From Vallitalea pronyensis (lineage in GTDB: Bacteria > Bacillota > Clostridia > Lachnospirales > Vallitaleaceae), in the NCBI RefSeq assembly GCF_018141445.1, contig NZ_CP058649.1, forward strand, positions 3,367,001 to 3,431,000: DNA of 64,000 nt, read 5' to 3'. The first letter of the stretch is position 1; each line of letters opens with the position of its first letter. The position numbers were made by a program, and so were the translations under genes. Under the pieces are notes generated by a model. The model searched no databases. It was not told where the DNA came from and saw only the letters and a program-made list of their open reading frames with translations. Below are positions 9,144-18,198 of this stretch, piece by piece.

Positions 9144-9155
9144 TTCAGGTTTTTT
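9120..9155 (+). terminator. Rho-independent terminator
   Basis: A perfect 13-bp stem pairs AAAAAACCTGAAT (9120-9132) with ATTCAGGTTTTTT (9143-9155) around a 10-nt loop, and its 3' arm ends in a T tract. It ends the Crp/Fnr transcript and overlaps the end of the regulator remnant. Confidence 0.88.
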
Positions 9156-9273
9156 GCTATCCCCATAAAAGCTTCTTAGGACATGGCTAAATCATACATT
9201 AATACATGATTTCAAAGGCCATAGTTGTTTTGAATTAAGCTTAAAACAGCTTAGAAGAGCAAGTTTCTAATCA

Positions 9274-9302
9274 TTGACATGTACAATTAAACATCTTATA
9301 AT
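9274..9302 (+). promoter_or_regulatory. Consensus sigma-A promoter for the mtmB-like operon
   Basis: TTGACA (9274-9279), exactly 17 nt, and TATAAT (9297-9302) form a full-consensus promoter. Transcription would start near 9309, leaving an untranslated leader of about 240 nt before the start codon at 9547. I see no known riboswitch in that leader, but its length leaves room for regulation. Confidence 0.8.
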
Positions 9303-9546
9303 ATGTGTAAATATACATGTCAAAACAGGTTGTTACGTTCATAGGCTTTATCAGGTTAATATAGTATTGATTTACCTTGATTACATACATAGATAATAAC
9401 CATGACGTTCTTTTATAGTCTATAGAGCGAACAATGCTAAGTAACATGTTAAACATGAGAGGTGTTTAAATAAATAAGCGGTTAGAACCACTTAAAAAAG
9501 TTATCATCTAACAACAACTAAAAGTAGAGACTTAAAGGAGGACATT

Positions 9547-10914
9547 ATGCATTATTTAGAATGGGTAGAAAGAGCTCACAATGGTGAAAAGATGACCAAA
9601 GAACAATGGGATGTGGAATATGTTGTCATGAAGATCATGGACTTGGTGATGAAATATGAATTAAAATACCACGAAGACATCATTATTCCAACGGATGAAA
9701 AACAAATTAAAAATACGTTTTTAGCTGCGAAGGAATTATTGGCAGATATTGGTCTATATTATATCAGTGACGGCAAGCGCTTTTTAGTTAAAATGGAAGA
9801 AATTGAAGAAGCATTAATAAATGCTAAAACAGAGCTTGTTATGGGTGAAGGGAAAGATGCAGTCACATTGTTTACCAGAAAACCAGAAGATACAAGCTAT
9901 CCATTAGTGTGGGCGGGTAATCCTGGATGCCCAACACCTGAAGAACTCTTTAAACCAACAGTTATGAGTTGGGCTAAGGAAGATGTTGTTGATTTAATTA
10001 CATGTGGTTCTTTAACAACAATAGACGGCTATAAAGTTGTTAATAATGAAGCATCTGAATTATTAGCTGTTCGAAGAGAGTTGGATTTATTACGTGAAGC
10101 CACCAGGGAAGTTGGTCGTGAAGGTATGGGCATGTTAGCTGCAGAAAGTGCAGTTTCAGAAGTTGGGGATTTAGCCGCTATAGGACCCACTCGGCTAAGA
10201 CCCTGTGATAGCCATTTAACGGTTATGTCCAATGAATTAGCCATTGATCGAGATAACATGGTCCGTGCAGCAAGTAACATTGATTACGGTATGCGAAATG
10301 CAGGGCTTACGTGTTCAATGGTTGGAGGATTTGGTGGCGATCCTGCTGGTTCAGCCGTTTTAATGCTTGCTTCTATGATGGCCAATAATCTAATATGTCG
10401 AGCAGATTACCATCTGTGCCATCCCATAGATATAAGACATGTATCCACATCAACGAGAGGATGTATGTATGTACATAGTATGGCTTGTCAAGCTTTTGCA
10501 ACGTATGCACCCCAAATTATTTTTTGCGATGTCTACCCAAAAAGTGGTGCTTTAACAAAAGAGCTCTTATATGAAGTCGCTGCAAATGCAGTAACAGCTA
10601 CGGTATCAGGAGGGCATCTAGAAGGTGTAGGTGCGGCTGATGGTTTGGTTCCTCATGGTACAGGACTTGAAGTAAGGTTATTAGGAGAAGTGGGACGAGC
10701 TGTAGTGGATAATAAACTAACACGTGAACAGGCAAATACACTTGTATTGAAGTTATTAGCCAAGTATGAGCATGTCTTTACCATGGAAGAGGGGAATCCT
10801 GGGAAACCATTTAATGAAGCATACAATATAGACACAATAGAGCCCGTTGATGAGTGGCTTATGATGTATGAGCATATTAAGAAAGATTTAAATGATTTAG
10901 GTCTTGTCCTTTAA
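9547..10914 (+). CDS. MtmB-family methylamine:corrinoid methyltransferase homologue lacking pyrrolysine
   Basis: The 455 aa align along their length with monomethylamine methyltransferase MtmB (458 aa), which transfers a methyl group from monomethylamine to a corrinoid protein. Shared landmarks are the GREGMG segment, the VGGFGG region, RHVSTSTRG, and the C-terminal GLEVRLLGEVGRA and DLGLVL. In archaeal MtmB the residue after GMGV is pyrrolysine, encoded by an in-frame TAG. Here the equivalent residue is Leu197 (TTA at 10135-10137), and no TAG interrupts the frame. It probably demethylates a different substrate, as non-pyrrolysine MttB relatives act on glycine betaine. No corrinoid protein or reductive activase is nearby. 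A permease follows 64 nt downstream. AAAGGAGG precedes the ATG. Confidence 0.82.
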   Translation: MHYLEWVERAHNGEKMTKEQWDVEYVVMKIMDLVMKYELKYHEDIIIPTDEKQIKNTFLAAKELLADIGLYYISDGKRFLVKMEEIEEALINAKTELVMGEGKDAVTLFTRKPEDTSYPLVWAGNPGCPTPEELFKPTVMSWAKEDVVDLITCGSLTTIDGYKVVNNEASELLAVRRELDLLREATREVGREGMGMLAAESAVSEVGDLAAIGPTRLRPCDSHLTVMSNELAIDRDNMVRAASNIDYGMRNAGLTCSMVGGFGGDPAGSAVLMLASMMANNLICRADYHLCHPIDIRHVSTSTRGCMYVHSMACQAFATYAPQIIFCDVYPKSGALTKELLYEVAANAVTATVSGGHLEGVGAADGLVPHGTGLEVRLLGEVGRAVVDNKLTREQANTLVLKLLAKYEHVFTMEEGNPGKPFNEAYNIDTIEPVDEWLMMYEHIKKDLNDLGLVL

Positions 10915-10978
10915 TCATTTTTAATAGTTTTACATAAGCTTCACGATACTCAAAACTTGACATGAAAAGGAGATAATC

Positions 10979-12508
10979 ATGAAAAAACGTTCATTACCTT
11001 TATTTAGAAGTGGTGACATTGGTGGTATGGCTTATGCTTTAGCAGGGAACATCGTTAATTACATCATTATTATTGGTGTTTTACTGTATGTATTTGAATG
11101 GCCAGAGTATTTGGTATTTGGTCGTGTCATTCCAGGTATGTCCATAGGTTTAATGGGGTCGGGGATATATTACGCATGGATGGCTAATCGATTAGCCAAA
11201 AAAGAAGGGCGTTCAGATGTCACAGCTCTTCCATCAGGTGTTTCTACACCGGCTATGTTTGTTTACTTATGGGGGGTTATTGCGCCATTAAACTATGCAA
11301 TTGATAAACCTGAAGACGTATGGATGGTTGCTGTTGCTGCCACATTTTTAGGTGGTGTTATTGAAGCTTTAGGCAGTTTTGTTGGTCCTTGGCTAAGAAA
11401 ATTTTTACCACGTGCCGCTTTGCTTGGAACCGTTGGTGGGATTGCTTTAGTATGGATGGCAAATAAAGGTTTCTATGATGTGTATGCTGATCCTATATTA
11501 GGTATGCCCATTCTACTCATCGCCATTATCGGATTAATCGGTGGTTATGTATTTCCTAAAAAAATTCCAGCCTTACTCATAGCCATTGTTGGGGGTATCG
11601 GGTATGCGTTTGTATTAGGAAGAGTCACACCTGATGTGAGTGGATTTGGTTTTACATTGACCAATCCCGTTACTGGCATTAATGCTATTATGACAGGGCT
11701 TGCATCCATATCCCCTTATCTGGCAGTTATTATTCCTATACAAATATATAACTTCATAGAAACAATGGATAATGTGGAATCTGCCATTGCAGCAGGTGAT
11801 CGTTATAGTGTACGTGAAGCCCAGATTGCAGATGGTGCCATGACCATGTTATCAGCTGTATTTGGAGGTGTCGTGCCGAATACTGTATGGCTTGGTCATC
11901 CTGGGCTTAAAAAAGGAAATGCAGGTTCAGGCTATTCTTGGATTTCTGGTCTTATCTTAGGTGCAGCAGGTATATTTGGAGCCTATGCTTTTGTCAACTC
12001 CTTAATGCCTCCAGTTATTGCTGCCATTACCTTTATATGGTGTTCCATCGTCATTATTGTTCAAGCATTTAGAGAAGCTGCCCCATTAAAACACGGTGCT
12101 GCAATTGTTGTAGCATTTATCCCCCATATTGCCGATTACGTCTATACAGAAATTGAGTTAACGTTATTTTCACAAGGGGTTTATGAAATCACACCGGAAG
12201 TGACATCGGCATTACTGGGTGAGGGTGTCATGTGGTCAGGTGTTATGGAGTTAAAATACGGTGCTATTTTAACCAGTATGTTATGGGCGGCAATAACAGC
12301 TTTTATTATTGATAAACGTCTAGATAAAGCAGGTTACGTCAGTTTAGCAGCCTCTGTATTAGCACTGGTTGGTTTTATACATACACCTTCACTGGGACTG
12401 ACGGTTAATCCATTCTTCTATGGGTATTTAATCATGGGTATCATGTGTATTCTATTTAGTGCACTAAAGAATAACTTTAAATCGCCAGATGGTTATGATT
12501 ATGTATAA
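10979..12508 (+). CDS. NCS2-type (xanthine/uracil family) permease
   Basis: A 509-aa integral membrane protein with about 12-14 hydrophobic segments. Features of nucleobase-cation symporter-2/AzgA-type carriers include the GGMAYALAGNIVNY opening, SDVTALPSGVSTP, and the NFIETMDNVESAIAAGD segment. It lies 64 nt after the mtmB-like gene with a good AAAGGAG site and no terminator between, so the two are probably co-transcribed. A terminator follows it at 12580. The pairing suggests it imports the methylated compound used by the methyltransferase. The substrate is not defined by sequence, and purine-like, organic-anion or other substrates are possible. Confidence 0.75.
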   Translation: MKKRSLPLFRSGDIGGMAYALAGNIVNYIIIIGVLLYVFEWPEYLVFGRVIPGMSIGLMGSGIYYAWMANRLAKKEGRSDVTALPSGVSTPAMFVYLWGVIAPLNYAIDKPEDVWMVAVAATFLGGVIEALGSFVGPWLRKFLPRAALLGTVGGIALVWMANKGFYDVYADPILGMPILLIAIIGLIGGYVFPKKIPALLIAIVGGIGYAFVLGRVTPDVSGFGFTLTNPVTGINAIMTGLASISPYLAVIIPIQIYNFIETMDNVESAIAAGDRYSVREAQIADGAMTMLSAVFGGVVPNTVWLGHPGLKKGNAGSGYSWISGLILGAAGIFGAYAFVNSLMPPVIAAITFIWCSIVIIVQAFREAAPLKHGAAIVVAFIPHIADYVYTEIELTLFSQGVYEITPEVTSALLGEGVMWSGVMELKYGAILTSMLWAAITAFIIDKRLDKAGYVSLAASVLALVGFIHTPSLGLTVNPFFYGYLIMGIMCILFSALKNNFKSPDGYDYV

Positions 12509-12579
12509 ATGAAATTAATAATCATCTAAAATAGAATGGTTATGTGGTGGTCTAATAAAAATAGATGGTTGTAGAATGT

Positions 12580-12620
12580 AAGGAATAGTTTCCTGTTTAC
12601 AGTGGAGTTATTCCTTTTTT
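12580..12620 (+). terminator. Terminator of the mtmB-like/permease operon
   Basis: AAGGAATA (12580-12587) pairs with TATTCCTT (12609-12616), followed by a run of T. The loop is about 21 nt. It separates the permease gene from the split-permease pair. Confidence 0.7.
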
Positions 12621-12705
12621 TTCAGTGGCTGTAAGAATTATTACCGAAATCCTCCATGAGGCATGATATACTCCTTAGCATCAGATAAAAGGAGTGAAAG
12701 AAGAC

Positions 12706-13185
12706 ATGACAACAGTGATTTTGTTTGCATTGGCTATTGCAGGATTGCTCATATCATTACGTAAGGACAAAAGCAGAACCATCCAATCCATCAAAAGTGC
12801 AAGAGGTATGATGGGTAACATGCTATGGGATGTGGTAGGTATATTACTGCTTATCGGCTTAATATTAGCCATTATACCACCGGCAACCATTGAGCAATTA
12901 CTTGGGAATGAAAGTGGTATATTAGCCACAATCGGTGCAGCAATAACAGGTACCATAACCCTTATACCTGCTTTTATAGCATTTCCTTTAATGGGCTCGT
13001 TAAAAGCGAATGGGGCAGGCATATTAACCCTTACAGCATTTGTAACCACGTTAACCATGGTTGGATTTGTCACGTATCCATTAGAAAGTAAGACCTTTGG
13101 TCATGAATTTGCAATAAAACGAAATGTACTTAGCTTCGTCTTTGCCCTTATTATAGCTTTTGGCATGGGGGTGATGTATCGATGA
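12706..13185 (+). CDS. Split permease, N-terminal half (PF03773/ArsP-like), copy 1
   Basis: A 159-aa membrane protein with four to five hydrophobic segments. It matches the first half of DUF318/PF03773 permeases, whose best-known member ArsP exports methylarsenite. A signature loop reads FIAFPLMGSLKANGAG. I choose the ATG at 12706 because the upstream GTG (12694) falls inside the AAAGGAG ribosome site. It overlaps the following gene by 4 nt, so the halves are translationally coupled and presumably form a heterodimer. Two further such pairs occur at 52845-53870 and 55691-56709. The transported substrate is unknown. Confidence 0.78.
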   Translation: MTTVILFALAIAGLLISLRKDKSRTIQSIKSARGMMGNMLWDVVGILLLIGLILAIIPPATIEQLLGNESGILATIGAAITGTITLIPAFIAFPLMGSLKANGAGILTLTAFVTTLTMVGFVTYPLESKTFGHEFAIKRNVLSFVFALIIAFGMGVMYR

Positions 13186-13892
13186 AATGGATTAAACGCT
13201 TCCTACAACATAAAATATTAGCTCTGGCTATCATGGGATACATAGTTGTATTTATCATTCATGGAGCGACAGGTATAGAAGCCCTTAAGGCCAGTAAATA
13301 TTACTTCATTGAAATGATTCAGATTTTACCGCCAATCTTTATCTTAACATCCCTTATCCAGACATGGGTACCAACGAAGGTGATCTTAAACAACTTTGGT
13401 GATGGTACAGGTATAAAAGGTAAAGCTCTATCCTTTGCTATCGGGTCATTGTCAGCAGGGCCTATCTATGCTGCATTTCCCATATGCGGCACATTGATTA
13501 AAAAGGGAGCGAGTATTGATAATATTGTTATTATTCTTAGTACGTGGGCCGTTGTGAAAGCACCTATGCTAATCAACGAAGTCAAATTCATGGGTTCTAA
13601 ATACATGGTGTTACGCTGGTTATTGACGACTGTTGCTATATTTGTCATGGCTTATGTGATGAAATGGTGGGTAAAAAAGGTACCCCTTACTTCACAAGAA
13701 GAAGCACCTAGTAAACCACTGACCATTAATCAACAAGTATGTGTGAAATGCGGACGTTGCGTCAATATGTATCCCCATGTCTGTATAAAACAAGAGACAC
13801 ACATCACCATAAAACAGGAGCAGCTTGCCCATATGAGCAACAAAGAAAAGTTAGAGCTTAAGGAGTGCTGTCCCACAGGTGCTATTCAATAA
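13182..13892 (+). CDS. Split permease, C-terminal half fused to a ferredoxin-like tail, copy 1
   Basis: A 236-aa protein. Residues 1-165 are the second permease half (FPICGTLIKKGA loop at about 99-110, matching loops in the other two copies). Residues 184-236 form a Cys-rich tail with C187, C190 and C193 in CVKCGRC, then C201, and a final CCPTGAI (C229, C230). C-x2-C-x2-C plus a later CP is the ligand set of a single [4Fe-4S] cluster. The canonical fourth position after the triplet is Tyr197. The other two C-terminal halves in this window lack this tail. It suggests redox-gated or electron-coupled transport, which is inference. A strong terminator follows. Confidence 0.78.
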   Translation: MKWIKRFLQHKILALAIMGYIVVFIIHGATGIEALKASKYYFIEMIQILPPIFILTSLIQTWVPTKVILNNFGDGTGIKGKALSFAIGSLSAGPIYAAFPICGTLIKKGASIDNIVIILSTWAVVKAPMLINEVKFMGSKYMVLRWLLTTVAIFVMAYVMKWWVKKVPLTSQEEAPSKPLTINQQVCVKCGRCVNMYPHVCIKQETHITIKQEQLAHMSNKEKLELKECCPTGAIQ

Positions 13893-13900
13893 AATAATTA

Positions 13901-13941
13901 AAAGTCAGCATGTTCATATATTGAACATGCTGACTTTGTTG
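13901..13941 (+). terminator. Strong terminator after split permease copy 1
   Basis: A perfect 16-bp stem (13901-13916 with 13922-13937) around TATAT, followed by TTTGTTGTG. The loop-side sequence GTTCA-N5-TGAAC recurs at three other intergenic sites. Confidence 0.85.
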
Positions 13942-14154
13942 TGTTTTTGACGCATTAATCATGCATAGAATACATGACACATCTATAGGATGAATGGTGA
14001 TAAATACAACGGTGTAACGTTTGTTTACACATGTACTTATTCCATTATGAAGAAAAAAATCTTTCATATCTTAACAGAAATAGGTATAATATAGAAAGAG
14101 TATCCCTTCAATGATGCTTCATTGGACAGGGTTATGAAGAGAGGAATACAGACA

Positions 14155-15522
14155 TTGGCTACAACAAGAGACTTAACAAAGGGTAATATAAGAACCAGTC
14201 TAGTACGCTTAGCATTGCCCCTCATTGCTACTAATTTCATACAAACAGCCTACAACCTTGTGGATATGTTTTGGATTGGAAAACTGGGAAGTAAGGCAGT
14301 AATTGCCATCGGAACAGCCAGCTTTTTTATTAACATGGCGTTTGCTCTATCGGCTTTGGTGATTACAGGAGCAAGTATTCGTATCTCTCAGAATTTTGGT
14401 TCAAAACAATATGACCAAGTGAAACATTATATTACCAATGGCTTCTTTTTAGCTTTTATCATAGCTATTATTTATTCCATTGGTGTTATCCTATGGCGTT
14501 ATCCATTGATTAGCTTTTTCAAGTTAGGGGATCCAGTGATCGAGAATATGGCTGCCAAGTACTTGGTTATCGCCATGATAGGTAATGTATTGCTATTTGC
14601 CAACACACTCTTTGCCAATATTTTAAACAGCCTTGGGAATAGTAAGTTATCTTTTCGTATTAACAGTGTAGGTTTTATGGTTAATTTTGCTTTAGACCCT
14701 CTACTTATCTTTGGTGTGGCTGGACAATTGCAACTGGGTATTGAAGGTGCTGCATATGCAACCCTTATAGGTAGAATGGTGGTTTTTACACTTTCTATTA
14801 TAAAAGCGAAACAGCTTATGGGTAAACGCAAGGAAAACATAAAGTTAGATGGGTCCGTAATGAAAGATATGACAGGACTTGGCTTGCCTTACACCATTCA
14901 AAGGGTTACCTTTATCGCGATTGGTATAATCATGGCACGTATTATTTCCAATTGGGGGCCTGCCGGTATAGGTGTGCAGAAAATAGGTCTGCAAATTGAA
15001 TCCATATCCTTTATGACCATTGGCGGCTTGAATGGAGCTGTTATTGCTTTTATGGGACAGAATTATGGTGCCAACAATATGGAGCGTATACGTAAAGGCT
15101 ATAAGGTAGCACTTCGGTTAAGTGTTATTTTTGGACTAATCACGTCAACCCTATTCCTGCTATTTCCTGATGCTATTTTTCGTATCTTTGTTACGGACCC
15201 CCTTATTGTAAATATGGGTGTGGATTATCTTAGAATTATAGGTTTATCACAAGCATTTATGTGTGCTGAGATAATGACAAAAGCCAGTTTTAATGGATTA
15301 GGCAAGACTTTTAGACCTGCTGTAGTAGGTCTGGTATTCACAGCACTAAGAATACCATTAGCATTGTATCTAGCATCGTACATTGGATTAGCGGTGAATG
15401 GTATTTGGTGGAGTATTAGTATGACCAGTATGATTAAAGGCGTTTTACTGGTATATCTGTTTTTTCGATACCTTCATGGGCAAAAATGCGTTGTACATGC
15501 GGAAAGCCGTAAGCTAGAATAA
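14155..15522 (+). CDS. MATE family efflux transporter
   Basis: A 12-helix cation-coupled exporter of the multidrug and toxin extrusion family (NorM/DinF type), 455 aa. The N-terminus ATTRDLTKGNIRTSLVRLALPLI is typical of clostridial members, with the AYNLVDMFWIGKLG motif after it. I choose TTG at 14155, with AGAGGAA 9 nt upstream, over an upstream TTG (14122) that has no good ribosome site and adds residues not usual in the family. It appears monocistronic. The compound exported cannot be inferred. Confidence 0.88.
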   Translation: MATTRDLTKGNIRTSLVRLALPLIATNFIQTAYNLVDMFWIGKLGSKAVIAIGTASFFINMAFALSALVITGASIRISQNFGSKQYDQVKHYITNGFFLAFIIAIIYSIGVILWRYPLISFFKLGDPVIENMAAKYLVIAMIGNVLLFANTLFANILNSLGNSKLSFRINSVGFMVNFALDPLLIFGVAGQLQLGIEGAAYATLIGRMVVFTLSIIKAKQLMGKRKENIKLDGSVMKDMTGLGLPYTIQRVTFIAIGIIMARIISNWGPAGIGVQKIGLQIESISFMTIGGLNGAVIAFMGQNYGANNMERIRKGYKVALRLSVIFGLITSTLFLLFPDAIFRIFVTDPLIVNMGVDYLRIIGLSQAFMCAEIMTKASFNGLGKTFRPAVVGLVFTALRIPLALYLASYIGLAVNGIWWSISMTSMIKGVLLVYLFFRYLHGQKCVVHAESRKLE

Positions 15523-15614
15523 AAGAAGTCACCAATAAACATGTAAACGATTAAACGAAATCATAAAACTAAACATTTGTATAAGACCCACATATAGTAT
15601 AGAAGGAAAATCTA

Positions 15615-15643
15615 TTGACCTCAATGTTCCTAGAACATATTAG
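15615..15643 (+). promoter_or_regulatory. Probable promoter of gshF
   Basis: TTGACC (15615-15620), 17 nt, TATTAG (15638-15643). The spacer contains TGTTC-CTA-GAACA, and a dyad ATCAATA-TT-TATTGAT lies just upstream of the ribosome site. Confidence 0.5.
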
Positions 15644-15676
15644 GATCAATATTTATTGATATAAGGAGTGAAAGAA

Positions 15677-18025
15677 ATGCTTGCATTAAATCAAGATATG
15701 ATTCAATGTATTCAAGATAACAACATCGAAAAATTATTATTAAGATGTCAATTTGGCCTTGAAAAAGAGAATGTAAGGGTGAATTATTCTGGAAAGTTAG
15801 CGACTACCCCTCATCCTAAAGCCTTTGGTGACAAGTTAATGAATCCATATATCACCACAGATTTCTCAGAAAGCCAAGTAGAAATGATTACACCAACAGT
15901 GGATTCTCTTGAAGAACTTTACCATATGCTCGATACCATTCAAAATGTAATTGCGACAACACTTGATAATGAGTTGTTATGGCCTCAGAGTCTTCCTCCC
16001 ATTCTACCTGAAGAAGAGCAGATACCTATAGCCAGTTATGAAACCAATGAGATAAAGATTCAGGATAATGCTAATCTTTACCGGGAATATCTGGCAAATA
16101 AATATGGTAGAAAGAAACAGATGATATCGGGCATTCATTTTAATTTTTCTTTTAAGGACAGTTTCTTAAGAAAGCTCTATGAGTCCTGTAAAAAGCACCA
16201 TTCATATCGTGCATTTAAAGATGACCTCTACATGAAGATGACGCGAAATATCACCAAATTCAGCTGGTTTTTTATACGCTTACTAGGTAGCAGTCCTGCT
16301 ATTGATGAATCTTATTTCGATTATTGTAAAAAGTGTTATAAAGGCAGTTTATTTGATGATGAAACCTTTAAATTCAAAGCTTCCATTCGTAACGGCAGAT
16401 GTGGTTATAAAAACAATGATAATTATTATGTTAACTTGGATAGTTTAGAGGATTATATTGAGAGCATGCAGCATTTAATTGATGCTGGAGAGCTTATCAG
16501 TTCAAAGGAATATTATAGTGTTATTCGACCAAAAAATAGTCAAGGGAATTTAAGTGCTTTGAAGGAACATGGCATTGAATATCTTGAGCTTCGTTTACTG
16601 GATATTAACCCTCTTTTTAAGCTGGGTATCAGCATGGATGATTTATACTTAATCCATCTATTTATGGTGTTTTCATTGCTTCTTGATAACGATACATTAG
16701 ATGAACAACTGTTTCATGAAGCAACAGAAAATAAACACCATATTGCAGATTATGGGCGTAAGAAAGGACTAGCATTTAATTTTGATGGAAAAGAGACAGA
16801 TGTAGAAACTTTATCCATGGAAGTACTTGATACGTTACGGGCTATCATTGATCTCATTCATATAAAAAGAGAATTTTTACATAAAACCATGGATAAATAT
16901 GAAGCCATGATAAAAGATCATACGAAAATCTATTCCAGTATTCTTATTGAACAGATTAAAGAACAAGGTTTTATTCAATTTCATCTAAACAAAGCCAAAG
17001 AATATTTAGCGAAAAGTAGAGCCCAGCGGTTTAATTTTCTAGGCTATGAAGATATGGAATTATCCACCCAGATTCTTATGTTAGATGCCATAAAAAGAGG
17101 TGTAACTGTTAAGGTGCTAGATAGGAAAGAGAATTTTATTGCTCTATCGTATAATGGGAACACAGAATATATCAAACAAGCAACGAAGACATCAAAAGAC
17201 AGCTATAGCACCGTATTAGTGATGGAAAACAAATTAGTGACGAAGCAAGTGCTAAAACGTGCTGGTATTGTCGTACCTACTGGGGCTGTATACGATAACA
17301 TAGAAGAGGCAAAATTAGATTATGATATCTTCCAAGGTAAGGCCATTGTGATTAAGCCTAATAATACAAATTTCGGTATCGGTATCACCATTTTTAAAGA
17401 AGGATGTTCCAGAGAAGAATATGAGATGGCCCTAACATTAGCATTTGATAAGGATGAAACGGTACTCATTGAAACATTTATGGAAGGCAAGGAATACCGT
17501 GTCTTTGTCATTGATGATGAAGTGGTTGGTGTTTTACGTAGAGTCCCCGCTAATGTAACAGGGAATGGCATGGCTAGTATTCGTCAATTAATAGAAGAAA
17601 AGAATCAAGATCCATTGCGAGGGAAAGGCTATCGTAAGCCACTAGAGAAAATTAAAATGGGCACCCCAGAAGAGATGTTTTTGAAGCAACAAGGGCTTCA
17701 TTTTGATTCTGTGTTAGAAGATGGTCAGATTGTATTTTTAAGGGAGAATTCCAATATCAGTACAGGCGGTGATAGCATTGACTATACAGATGTCATATCC
17801 CAGTCCCTAAAAGAGGTGGCCGTTAAGGCGGCACAAGCTGTTGGTGCGTCCATTGTTGGTGTAGACCTTATGACCAAAGATATTCGCGGCGAAGCAGAAA
17901 ATAATTATGGCATCATCGAGCTTAACTTTAATCCTGCTATTCATATTCACTGTTATCCCTATAAAGGCAAGAATCGTAAGCTTGGGGAGAAACTATTGGA
18001 TTTGCTGGGATTTACAATGAAATAA
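15677..18025 (+). CDS. gshF: Bifunctional glutamate-cysteine ligase/glutathione synthetase (GshF)
   Basis: A single protein that performs both steps of glutathione synthesis. Residues about 1-480 form the glutamate-cysteine ligase (RCQFGLEKENVRV, then TDFSESQVEMITP). Residues about 505-780 form an ATP-grasp domain replacing classical GshB (KPNNTNFGIGI glycine-rich region, ELNFNPAIHIHCYP near the end). The 782 aa fit GshF (about 750-780). I choose ATG at 15677 because the GTG at 15668 is part of the AAGGAG site. It appears monocistronic and is followed by a terminator. Glutathione in an anaerobe points to thiol buffering or metal and electrophile defence. Confidence 0.93.
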   Translation: MLALNQDMIQCIQDNNIEKLLLRCQFGLEKENVRVNYSGKLATTPHPKAFGDKLMNPYITTDFSESQVEMITPTVDSLEELYHMLDTIQNVIATTLDNELLWPQSLPPILPEEEQIPIASYETNEIKIQDNANLYREYLANKYGRKKQMISGIHFNFSFKDSFLRKLYESCKKHHSYRAFKDDLYMKMTRNITKFSWFFIRLLGSSPAIDESYFDYCKKCYKGSLFDDETFKFKASIRNGRCGYKNNDNYYVNLDSLEDYIESMQHLIDAGELISSKEYYSVIRPKNSQGNLSALKEHGIEYLELRLLDINPLFKLGISMDDLYLIHLFMVFSLLLDNDTLDEQLFHEATENKHHIADYGRKKGLAFNFDGKETDVETLSMEVLDTLRAIIDLIHIKREFLHKTMDKYEAMIKDHTKIYSSILIEQIKEQGFIQFHLNKAKEYLAKSRAQRFNFLGYEDMELSTQILMLDAIKRGVTVKVLDRKENFIALSYNGNTEYIKQATKTSKDSYSTVLVMENKLVTKQVLKRAGIVVPTGAVYDNIEEAKLDYDIFQGKAIVIKPNNTNFGIGITIFKEGCSREEYEMALTLAFDKDETVLIETFMEGKEYRVFVIDDEVVGVLRRVPANVTGNGMASIRQLIEEKNQDPLRGKGYRKPLEKIKMGTPEEMFLKQQGLHFDSVLEDGQIVFLRENSNISTGGDSIDYTDVISQSLKEVAVKAAQAVGASIVGVDLMTKDIRGEAENNYGIIELNFNPAIHIHCYPYKGKNRKLGEKLLDLLGFTMK

Positions 18026-18036
18026 ATGGTGTTGAA

Positions 18037-18066
18037 ATGGGGCTGTCTAAAGGATTTGCCCCTTTT
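18037..18066 (+). terminator. Terminator after gshF
   Basis: GGGGC (18039-18043) pairs with GCCCC (18058-18062), followed by TTTT. The loop is 14 nt. Confidence 0.6.
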
Positions 18067-18137
18067 ATAACGTATCACTCAATAAGGATGACTTCATAGT
18101 CTTCGGCTAATAATGGTTATAGGTATGGATGAATGAA

Positions 18138-18165
18138 TTGCATTTATAAATGTATTTGTTATAAT
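18138..18165 (+). promoter_or_regulatory. Probable promoter of the GNAT gene
   Basis: TTGCAT (18138-18143), 16 nt, TATAAT (18160-18165), ending 33 nt before the start codon. Confidence 0.55.
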
Positions 18166-18198
18166 GAATATAGTTACAAGTAATGGAGGTCATTGTAC

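Noticed and set aside
9157..9273. Possible gene or RNA between the terminator and the mtmB promoter
   Set aside because: There is no ORF with a ribosome site and no convincing secondary structure.
10135..10137. Possible in-frame TAG (pyrrolysine codon) in the mtmB-like gene
   Set aside because: The codon is TTA (Leu), and no internal TAG interrupts the 455-codon frame.
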